Source: Gari tellinella
Taxonomy: Eukaryota; Mollusca; Bivalvia; Cardiida; Psammobiidae
NCBI GenBank assembly: GCA_922989275.2
Contig: OV277857.1
Span: 496,001 to 560,000, forward strand
Reading direction: 5' to 3'
Length of the DNA: 64,000 bases
Positions within the stretch are counted from its first letter, which is position 1. Each line of letters starts with the position of its first letter. A program made the position numbers and the translations under genes. Below the pieces are notes generated by a model. The model worked only from the letters and a program-made list of their open reading frames with translations, did not search any database and was not told the DNA's origin. Shown here one piece after another: positions 29,373 through 40,000 of the stretch.

Positions 29373-29486
29373 TAAAAATGGACAATACATGTACTTCATT
29401 AGAAGCTGGAATAGTCCATTTGTAAGTGAGTTAAACGATGAACACAAGCAGTGAAGGAAACATTAAATTTGTTAGTTAACTACATG

Positions 29487-29843
29487 TACTGTGCTCCCTC
29501 TCTACAACAACGCACACTGGGAGACAGCAATTGTTTGTGTTGTTTGAAGGAAGTTGTAAGGGGGAGGGAAATTGACTTACATTTGCAAACAGCTTGAATC
29601 CAGATCTGACAGCGGGTAAGGCATCTGATCTGGGTTCAAGCTGTTTGTTGCTTGTCATTATGTTTTTTCTGCCAAAACGTCTGATATGTGACTGAGCAAA
29701 ACAGCAGACAACAGTTTTAAGCAGACGATATTGTAGCTGTGAAAGCCTTAGACCATAATATCTTGTTTTGGGAACAGGGGTAAGTGTTCTTGTAAGGAGG
29801 GAATTGTTGTAAGGAGGGTCATTGTGGGGAGGGAGCACTGTAC
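29487..29843. repeat. F5 MITE, copy 2
   Basis: Ends TACTGTGCTCCCTCTCTACA and GGGGAGGGAGCACTGTA, with the ACAGCTTGAATCCAGATC palindrome inside. The long - strand ORF here follows from the inverted repeat and does not look coding. Confidence 0.75.
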
Positions 29844-30073
29844 AATCTTTCTGTAATTAGCATACAATGCAAATCATAGATTGTTCAAGCCAATTGATAA
29901 GTCAATTCCTATCAGCCATCACATATTCTAGGACTAGATACACACAAAAAGCCATTTAACAATAACAATAATAATAGGAGCGATACAAGTTTTTAACTAA
30001 AAGCAAGATAAAAGTATATCAGAAAGCTCACACAAATTTTCTGAAATTATCTTGCTTTAAGCTGTCAACTGCC

Positions 30074-30405
30074 TTAACTCTTTACTCCATAGAGTTATTC
30101 TAGTTTTGAAGACATGTGACTACTTAAAGCAGGTTGAAAGTAAAGCAGAATGTGCCTTAAGGCACATTCTGCTTTACTTTCAGCCTGCTTTAAGCTACCA
30201 TCTGCAAGAATATAGAAACTATTTCTTATGCTAAAAATTCATGACTATAAATTGGAACTATTTTCTTCAGAGGAAGAATAAATCAAATGCGAAAAAATGT
30301 GTATCTATGGAATAATGGGTTAGATACAGATGACATACAAGCTATATCGGTTGGAGGGATACACTAAAAGCATGAAAAAGGCACATTTATGGAGTAACGG
30401 GTTAA
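30074..30405. repeat. F1 MITE plus a second F1 right end
   Basis: TTAA at 30074, palindrome GTGCCTTAAGGCAC, and an end near 30330 (GGAATAATGGGTTAG). 30333-30405 is another F1 right terminus ending GAGTAACGGG plus TTAA. Confidence 0.7.
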
Positions 30406-31200
30406 AAGCAATGGCGTGAGTATTACAAACATATATCACATAGAACACCATTACATAAATATAACCCAGTAAATCTCAGATCATTTTGTACAGCTAACTA
30501 CAAGCAAATAACTATGACTAATAATGCAATAAATAACAAAATAAATAAACTAGCTACTATAAAAAATCTGTATGCATGATAGTATGAGTACCAGTACCAT
30601 AATACAAAATGTACAACATAAAAAACAAATTTTATAGATTTCTATAAAAAAAAAAGTAGTTCTGTATTAATCCTTCACAAGCCATCTAAAACTTAGACAT
30701 GTAGTCAGAAAGCAGTTGGTTAATGTGACTTAAAATACAGTCTAAACTAGTTACTTCAAACTCGCTTAATTCAACCTTACCATATTCGAAACATTTTGAT
30801 AACTCAACCTAGTCAAACATACCCATATTTCACCTTTTTACTCAGAAATATGGGTATGTTCTAACTAAAGCAAATATAATAAATAATACATTACTGTAAA
30901 GCGACTACCTTTGTTTACTAACAGTTTTTATCTATGTTTGTTATTACACTACTTCATAGTGAGCATAAAAGGAATCTTTAATATGTTTTGTTGTTACACA
31001 AAAATAAGGAAGAAGTGTAACATTTCTTACTTTAAAACAATACATCTAAAACATGGTATAGTATTAGCAAAATAAAACCACAATAAGCCTTTTGTAAGAA
31101 AGAGAGGCTAATTAATAATGTTAAACCATGTATTCTGTACTAAACTGGCGGCTTTTCTTACAGACTGACTTGTCCATAGTCATCTTTTTTCAAAAGAACA
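30406..31200. other. Intergenic AT-rich stretch
   Basis: Only a decayed ACAGTC-type foldback at about 30732-30870 is recognisable. No gene or RNA signal was seen. Confidence 0.4.
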
Positions 31201-31437
31201 CTTTACCCTTAACTCCATAGATAACCTTTTTACACATTAAATTCCTCCAATGAAGAAATTTTTTTAATTGTGCAACATAAGAAATAGTTCCTGTATATCC
31301 TAGCAGATGGTAGCTTATTCTGAAGCAAGCTGAAAGTTAAGCAGAATGTGCCTTATGGCACATTCTGCATTACTTTCAACCTGCTTTGAGTAGCCACCTG
31401 TCTTGAAAGCAACAAACAGATTATGGAGTAAAGGGTA
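31201..31437. repeat. F1 MITE, diverged
   Basis: Left ACCCTTAACTCCATAGATA, core GTGCCTTATGGCAC, right TTATGGAGTAAAGGG. Confidence 0.65.
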
Positions 31438-31713
31438 AGTTTGGATTATACAGCGGAGATATCAGAAACTAGCTATAATCTTTTCAAGTGTTGCATGAAA
31501 AGTACCACAGATTACTATCTAAATACCAGGTACAATGGCAAATACAATGTATGTAAAATCTCATTTCTGGCTGTGATACACTGTTCAATCGCCCTATTGA
31601 TAACACATAACAATGATTCAAGCAAAACATAACAAATTCTGCATAGCTATCTACACTAACAAAGATTACATGGAATTACATGTCTTGCCACAGAGACAAG
31701 AACAGTAATGTAT

Positions 31714-31890
31714 TTAACTCTTTGTACGCTGGGTGATTTTTTTCGTCTGCAACAATTGTCGTCTGCTACTTTTCTAAAAATAAAATTTTCAAAATCTCCT
31801 TTTAAAACATTGCCATAGTGTCAAACAGTTTGGATCTGATGAGACGCCACGCTACGTGGCATCTCATCTGGAACTAAACTGTTTGCTGAG
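31714..31890. repeat. F2 MITE, left end and palindrome
   Basis: TTAA at 31714 with CTCTTTGTACGCTGGG. The palindrome CAAACAGTTTGGATCTGATG with GACGCCACGCTACGTGGC is at about 31830-31885. The right end is not clear. Confidence 0.6.
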
Positions 31891-32199
31891 GTAATCACTA
31901 CGGTAAATATCCATTGCTAACATGGTAATAGTTAAGTAATAGCATAAACAATAATTAACACTGGAGCTAAATGTTTGACATCTTTGTTTCTTACTTCATA
32001 GGAGTAGACAGAAAGTCAACCCCTCAGCTTGACTTTCTCTCAATGTTTTGTCACAAACAATTATACTATATGCTTCTAAAGATTTTTTTTAAAGATTGTT
32101 TTTTAAAGCATGTATGGATTCTGTTTAGTTAAAGAACATAATAATCAATGTTCTATATTGCATATAAAAATATGTGGATTTCCTTTATTGCCATCTCTT

Positions 32200-32441
32200 T
32201 TAACCCATTCCCCCATAAATATGCCTTTAATTTATTCCTTCACTTAAGAAATAAGTTCCAATTTAAACAGTCAAAAATAGAAATCGTAAGAAATATTTTC
32301 TACATTCTAGCAGATAATAGCTTAAAGCAGGCTGAAAGAAAAGCAGAATGCGCCTTAAGGCGCATTCTGCTTTACTTTCAACCTGTTTTAAGAAGTCACC
32401 TATTTTCAAAACTAGAAACAGGCTATGGGGTAATGGGTTAA
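32200..32441. repeat. F1 MITE, near-consensus intact copy
   Basis: TTAA at 32200 and 32438, ends CCCATTCCCCCATA and TATGGGGTAATGGG, centre GCGCCTTAAGGCGC. A good reference copy. Confidence 0.88.
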
Positions 32442-32537
32442 AAGTCTACTGAGAGTATGTACAACAAACATGGGTAATGAAACTACTGGCAAGAATGTCA
32501 ATGTTTTAGGAATGAAACAAAGTGGGATTTCATTATC

Positions 32538-32611
32538 CCTCAAGCATTTGATTGGTAAGATTTGAGCAAAACCTCAAATCTGACCAATCAAATGCTTGAG
32601 AACGATCTCAA
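32538..32611. repeat. CCAAT-containing foldback, copy 2
   Basis: CTCAAGCATTTGATTGG and the complementary CCAATCAAATGCTTGAG, with a short spacer. Confidence 0.75.
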
Positions 32612-32803
32612 ACTAAACTAAATCTCTTTCTAACCTTGGACCCAGGATTTTGCTTATATCAAAGTTAAAATATACATACATGTATCTACCTTTTACACAC
32701 CTTAAACCATCTACCGTCAAGTTTGTGTTGAGCTGTCACTCATTGATGAAACTCTCCTCTATCCTGATAAAGAGCCATATAAAACTGTTCCTAAACAGGC
32801 GCA

Positions 32804-33287
32804 GTTTACCCATTATCCCATATATACCCCTTTTTACGCCTTAACCCATTACCCTATAAATACACTTTTTACGTCTTCAATTAATTCCTCCAAAGAAGAA
32901 AATAGTTTCAATCTATACAATCATGAATAAGTACTGAAATATATTTTTTCTATATTCTAGCAGATTTTAGCTTAAAGCAGGCTGGAAGTAAAGCAGAATG
33001 TGCCTTAAGGCACATTCTGCTTTACTTTCAACCTGCTTTGAGTGATCACTTATTTTCAATACTAGAAACTGGCTATGGGGTAATGGGTTAAATTCTTTCC
33101 TCCACTGAAGGAAATAATTGCCATTTATACTGTTATAAATAAATATGTATGATTAAAATTAATTTCTATATTTTAGCAGATGTTAGCTTAAAGCAGGCTG
33201 ACAGGCACATTCTGCTTTACTTTCAAAATGCTTTAAGTGGTCATCTGTCTTCAAAACTAGAAACAAGCTATGGGGTAATGGGTTAAA
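32804..33287. repeat. F1 MITE inserted in the flank of another F1 MITE
   Basis: Outer left end at about 32804-32840 (ACCCATTATCCCATA, TTTTTACGCC). The inner copy runs from TTAA at 32841 to TTAA at 33088. The outer copy resumes ATTCTTTCCTCCACTGAAGG and ends GGTAATGGG plus TTAA near 33287. Confidence 0.8.
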
Positions 33288-33529
33288 CTGTCACCTGTAT
33301 CAAAGACTGCTATTTTGTCTTGTCTTGATGTTGTTGGTTTTTTAGTTGACATCCATTTCTGTCATCTACAGGCTTTTTCCCAAGAGAGAGGGGAACGGAT
33401 ACAGAAAACTCTGGTGCGATGACCAACTCCTATTATTGACAGAGTTCTCTGGTTCTTTCAGATGCCCAGTGTAAAGCACTGATACATTTGGACCTTGGTT
33501 TATAGTCACAATAGAAGGACTTTGCCGGG

Positions 33530-33600
33530 CAGGGGATCAAACTCATGACCCCTGGTATCATAGTCGAGCACATTACCACTGGACCACATCTGTTGGTGTC
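33530..33600 (-). repeat. tRNA-derived SINE head
   Basis: On the - strand GTGGTCCAGTGGTAATGTGC resembles an A-box region, followed by GTTTGATCCCC, a degenerate B box. Probably a SINE 5' part. No matching 3' module follows. Confidence 0.5.
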
Positions 33601-33663
33601 TTGTTTTGAGTGTCAGCTGAATACAAGATTGGTTGTATACAGACTAAACACTGTATCAATATA

Positions 33664-33855
33664 CAGGGCTCCAGATAAGAGGTAGTTATTTCAACAACTC
33701 AAACATTTTCTAACTCATTTTAGAACCAAATCCTATGGTGTTACTACTCATTAGAATCGTCTCTTCGAGGCGATTCTAATGAGTAGTGACACCATAGGGT
33801 TTAATTGAGAAATAAAGATTTTAGTTTTTGAAAACTACCCTTATCTGGTGCTCTG
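33664..33855. repeat. F4 MITE just past the kinesin stop codon
   Basis: Ends CAGGGCTCCAGATAAGAGG and CTTATCTGGTGCTCTG, palindrome AATCGTCTCTTCGAGGCGATT. It ends 68 bp downstream (in gene sense) of the kinesin stop and supplies an ATTAAA on the - strand at about 33800. Confidence 0.8.
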
Positions 33856-33923
33856 AATATACCATTAAATATTGTTTGATATGTTGAATATTCATAGCTA
33901 GATACATAATTAGACACAATGCT

Positions 33924-34079
33924 CTACGTTGTTCCATATTTGGAGTTTTCAAACAGACCCTTCCTGAAGAATGGATCAAAGTCACAGAGTATTTGCTTGG
34001 TGAGGAATTTATTCTGGTCCCTATGTAGACAACAGACAGGCACCTTGGAGCAGATTTCTATCACACTCTTCAGGTAAAA
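33924..34079 (-). CDS. KIF16B: KIF16B terminal coding exon (PX end and tail)
   Basis: Acceptor TTTTATTTTCCAG on the - strand. It reads FYLKSVIEICSKVP, then FLTKQILCDFDPFFRKGLFE and NSKYGTT with TAG at 33924-33926. The CxFxPFFxKGxFxxSxxG tail is diagnostic of KIF16B. Confidence 0.94.
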   Translation of the reverse strand, partial: FYLKSVIEICSKVPVCCLHRDQNKFLTKQILCDFDPFFRKGLFENSKYGTT

Positions 34080-37000
34080 CTGGAAAATAAAACATGAACA
34101 AATAGAGATAGACATGAAATAAATGTATCAATTAATCCTTTTCCGTACAGAAGTGCCTTTAGACATCTTTATCTATTCTCATAGATAAGATTTGGATTTG
34201 GATTTGTTTTGACTTTAATTTGCTTTAGCAGTATTTCAGTAATGTCGCAAAGTCCAGCAAATTACAGGTGAAGGAGGACCAAAGAAGTTCTTTATTCACT
34301 GTTTCAGGAACAAATCAGCAACTGGGTAGAATCACCACCTTCCGCAAGCCAGCTGGAAGGTTTCCATACATGACAAATTCCAAAGTGCCGAGACAGGGAT
34401 TCGAACCACAAGCAGTGAGAAGCTCAGTGATTGTCAGTCACAGTGACTATAACCACTAGATCACTGAGGCCCCCTAACAGATAACCAATGAGAACATCTC
34501 TACATGATATATGCTCTCAAATGGTGTAAAATGCAAGTTATAGCTTAAAGCAATAGTAAAGCAGCCAACTCTAATAGGACATTACTATTTCACTTTCATC
34601 CTGCTTTCACCTGCCAACTGCTTGAAGCACAAATGCACATGTACAGTAATATCTTTCTATTACTAAATTGTGTTAATTATTAGGTATTTACGACAGGTGA
34701 CTGCTTTAAGCAAGATGAAAGTAAAATAGAAAGTATCTAAGGAGTTTTCTGTTTTACTGCCAAATTGCTTTAAGCGGTCACCTGTCGGTCTTTTACACTA
34801 TCTATTAATCAATTAACCTTCATTTTATTGGTTGTTATAGACAGGTTTTACTGTACTATATATGCTATATCTTTAGTTGCAGCGAGAAAGAAAAAAGAAG
34901 ATAAAACTCTACTCTACCTCTAGTTGCTGTCTCCGCTCTGCAGCCACTTTTGCATTTTTACTGAAGAGTTTCTTGGGAGGGAAGACCAGGGCACCAACCT
35001 GGAAAAAACAGACAGGGAGTGCAGGGTTAACAAAGTATTAGCCCTGAAACTGCCTTTGCTTTGTGTGGTGATGGTTTTGACAGAGCTCTAGGTAAGATGG
35101 GTGTTTCAAATACCAACTTTTTTTTATTTCTCCACCAAACCCTATGTTGTGACCATTCATTAGAATTGTCTTGAAAAGACAATTCTCATGAGAAATCACA
35201 ACATACTGAACAATGGGTTTAGAGGACATACAAAGAATTGTTCAGACCTCTCTTATCGGTTTATCAGTAGTCCTGAGCGAATTTCTCTTTTCCTATTCCC
35301 TTCTCAGAAAAGTTAACATTTCCCCCACTTAGACTTAGATCAGAGAGCTCCTACAGCAGTCCCACAATTAAGGTCTGCACTGTTTGGTCTTTCAATTATG
35401 TGTAAATAACAACCCTAAATAGTCAAAATATTGGCTAGGAATTATCCATTTTAAGTTTCAGGGGTCAAGAATACTTGACCGCCTATCTAAGACATGTTAT
35501 CATTTTTCTCTATTAACCCTTAGCCCGCCAAATAAATTGTCGTCTGCTATATTTCTCGTCTGCTTCAAGTTTCAAAGTGCTTCAAAGTTGCTCAAAATTG
35601 CTGAAAATGTTGTCCGAGTGTCAAACAGCTTGGATCCGGATGAGACGCCGAGTTACTCGGCGTCTCATCCGGATCCAAGCTGTTTGAATATGGAGCTATA
35701 GTCGTGAGTGGCAGGCTAAGGGTTAAAAACCCTCCCTATTTGTTTGCCTTTAAGTGAAAAACCCTATGTTCTATTATCTTACCTCTGGAATTCTTCTCTT
35801 CAAGGTCTGGTGAAACTCATAAAACTTGCTGTACCGCCTCATAATGGACCACACATCATCACCAATCACAATCTAACAAATCAAATAGATCTCAAGATAA
35901 GGTGAATATTTCAACAAGACTGCATTCAATAACACTCATAAAACTTGCTGTACCGCCTCATAATGGACCACACATCATCACCAATCACAATCTAACAAAT
36001 CAAATAGATCTCAAGATAAGGTGAATAGTTCAACAAGACTGTATTCAATGACACTCATAAAACTTGCTGTACCGCCTCATAATGGACCACACATCATCAC
36101 CAATCACAATCTAACAAATCAAATAGACCTCAAGATAAGGTGAATATTTCAACAAGACTGCATTCAATAACACTCATAAAACTTGCTGTACCGCCTCATA
36201 ATGGACCACACATCATCACCAATCACAATCTAACAAATCAAATAGACCTCAAGATAAGGTGAATATTTCAACAAGACTGCATTCAATAACACTCATAAAA
36301 CTTGCTGTACCGCCTCATAATGGACCACACATCATCACCAATCACAATCTAACAAATCAAATAGACCTCAAGATAAGGTGAATAGTTCAACAAGACTGTA
36401 TTCAATGACACTCATAAAACTTGCTGTACCGCCTCATAATGGACCACACATCATCACCAATCACAATCTAACAAATCAAATAGATCTCAAGATAAGGTGA
36501 ATATTTCAACAAGACTGCATTCAATGACACTCACGCCCCTGGAAGATATTTTTTTTTTTATCTTTCTTCTTAATTTCTTCAAAAGCAGACAAAGATGATT
36601 GTTCAAGGTAGTAAATAGGTGAAAGAACTCATCTAAACCTTAGCTATATCAGCTATTAAATATTCAAATTAATGCTCAAACCTCCTGTTTTAAGCACAGA
36701 AAACATACAGTGACCCATTAATCCTTGAGAACATATTTTCTTGCCTTTGGTTTATTCCTCTACTGATGAGGATATGTCTAAATTTATACACCATAAGAAA
36801 TCTAGAATTATTTTTTTTACATCCTAGCAGATGATATTTTAAAGCAGGCAGACAGTAAAGCTTTTTTAGCAGAATATGCATTTTGCAAAACTAGAAACAG
36901 GCTATGGGGTAATGGGTTAAGTAAAGAGCCTGTTTCTAGTTTTGACGACTGGTTACCACTTAAAGCAGGTTAAAAGTACAGGAGAATATGCATTATGACG

Positions 37001-40000
37001 CATTCTCCCTTACTGTCAGCCTGCTTTAAGCTACAATCTGTCGGAATATAGAAATTATTTCTTATTTTACATATTCATGAAAATTGAAACTATTTTCTGC
37101 AGAGGAGGAACAAATTTAAAATGTTAAAGGCGCATTTAAAAAGTAATGAGTCAAGTGGCTTTTTTTTATTATTATCTTCACAGGGCTCCAGATAAGAGGG
37201 AGTCAACTGAAGAAAACCAACATTTTCACATTCATTTCAGCATCAAATACTATGGTGTCACTACTCATTAGAATCGTCTCTTCGGAATCATCTCGACTAG
37301 TAATGACTAGTAACACCATAGGGTTTAATGCAAAAAAAAAGATTTAAGTTTTTGAAATACTCCCCTTATCTGGAGCTCTTTCTTCAATGGAGTTAGACAG
37401 TTAAATACGCGTACCTTGACCTCGTACTCATAGTGGTTGTCTGAGCTGTAGTTCTGGAGTCTATAGTAGGGAATGGAGATTAGTACGGAAGGAGGAAGCT
37501 CTGCTTCAAGGCTTCTCGAAACACTACCAGTCTGTAGAAGGCAACAAGATATTAATACAGTAAAACCCTGGTCTTGATGATCAGTACAGAGCTCCAGATG
37601 AGTGGAGTATTTCAAAAACTAAAGTCTTTATTTCTGTTTTTAACCCTACGGTGTTACTACTCATTAGAATCATCTCATAGAGACAATTCTAATGAGTAGT
37701 AACACCATAGGATTTGGTGCTGAAATAAGTGAGAAAATGTTTGTATCGTTTACTCCCTCTTATCTGGAGCCTCTGTTAGTATTGATGGTACTAGAAATTA
37801 GTAGCAGCTTAACCCAGTAATAAATAGTTACACATTTTTTACACCTTTAACTTATTCCTCCACTGAAGGAAATAGATCCAATTTATACAGTCATGAATGT
37901 GTATCATAAGAAATATTTTCTATTTCCTAGCAGATGGTAGCTTAAAGCAGGTTGAAAGTATAGCAGAATGTAATAAATAATTATCAATGCTTATCTCAAT
38001 ACAAGCTAGTGGATTAAAGTGTGTCAAAATGAGTCAGTATGAGGCTAGTGCTCAATGAGTCAATATGAGTCAGTATGGCTTAATGGGTTATGGTGCATTC
38101 TGCTTTATGTTCAACCTGCTTTAAGTGGTCAATGGTCTTCAAAACTAAAACACAGGCTATTGGGTTAAGGGTAAAAACAAGGATGAAAGTATCATCTAAA
38201 CTAAATCAGGTTATTCAGGTTCAATTTTGAGTCCTTACTTAGGCTAACTACAACTTGACTAGCATGTGCAAAACAGTTTGGAACCAGATCAAGGTCCATG
38301 CTTATAAAGCATTTGAAATGAGTTTGAGATTGTTCTGAAATTTTTGATTGGTCATATTTGAGCAGAATGCTCAAATCTGACCAATCAAAAGCTTCAGAAT
38401 GAGCATTGACTCAACTCAAACATTTTATAGGCATGAATCAAGATATAAAACCACTTGAAATCATAATTAACCCTAAATTGTCAAAAATGGACTAGACTTT
38501 GTTGGATACTGGAATTGACCATTTAAAGTATAGGAGTGAAAAGGTTAATGCAGGATAATGTAATGCAGAAAGCTCCTTAAGCAGCTTTCTGCATTACTGG
38601 TGACCTGCATTAAGCTACAACCAGTTTTAAAATACTGCTGATTGAAGGTTTTTTTTATAGATCACTAAAATCAAATCACCCTACCCTGAAAACCTCTCTA
38701 AATCCAACTTAGTCTTAATATGAAAGATTTGTTTTTCGGAGGTTTGAAAATATACTTTTGTGGTCACTAAAAAGAGGGCAAATTGATTGTATAAAAGACA
38801 GGTGACAGCTTAAAGCAAGATCCTTTAGGAGCTTTCTGTTTTACTGTCACCTTGCTTTAAACAATCACCTGTAATAAACAACAGAAAGTTAACAATTACA
38901 CTATATCCAAAAATATATCCTACGAGAAAATGTGACTATAAGTAAATGTTACAGGTTTTGGGAAACAAAGTGCATACTTACACTCTTCCGTCTTGGCACT
39001 TCTTTATCAGAGTCTGTCGACTGCAATACAAACAAGGAACACACTGCTGAATCAGTACATATCGAAGTTCTTAAATATTTCTGGGAAAAAGCAAAATTAT
39101 ACAATCTTGTCTAAATGAAATCGACAGGTTATTATTCACACCTTCCTTTCGTCATAGAAATTCGAAGTCAATAATCGCTGCATCCATAAAGTAGTCTGTT
39201 TTCGAAACATGGATAAATGGAAATGAGAAAAGAAAACAATTAGAATCATTATCATCCATATGACGTATATTTGTTTGACGATACTATGAAATTATTTTAA
39301 CTGTAGAGTGAAATAATTACAAAAGAACACTTCAAAACACGTTTTGAAGTTTTAATCTACACACTTTTACACAATAAAAACATGGGCTTTATGTCCGCAA
39401 GTGCTAACTGACCTGGGGCCTATGTAAAACAGGCGAGGCTTGTGTCCTCCCGAACAAGATCAATCTGAGGGGGTGGGGGTTTTCATGTCCGCTAGCTGAG
39501 TTAACCCATTACCCCATAAATATGCATTTTTAAGCATCTAACTTATTCCTTCACTAAAGAAAATAGTTCCACTTTATACAGTCATGAATATACAGCATGA
39601 AAACTATTTTCTATATTCTAGTAGATAACAGCTTAAAGCAGTCTGAAAGTAAAGCAGAATTCCCCTTACTTCATATAATTATAATTATAATTATAAATAA
39701 TTTATGCATTTAATTCATTTCTCCACTGAAATAGTCATCCAATAGTCATGAATATGTATCATAATATTTTTATGATTTTCTATGTTCTAGCAGATCGTAG
39801 CTTAAAGCAGGCTGAAGGTACAGCAGAATGCGCCATGAGGTGGTCACCTGTCCTCAAAACTGAAACCAAGCTATGAAGTAAAAGGTAAGTAATTTTCATC
39901 TTTTCTTTAAGCCTGCTTTACTTGCTTTAAACCACTGACAATAACTATGACAGAAAGAGTAACAATAAAACTAATGAATTTAATTGCATACCATCACTGT

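Noticed and set aside
29476..29838. 120-residue minus-strand ORF
   Set aside because: Spans an F5 MITE end to end; no protein-like motif.
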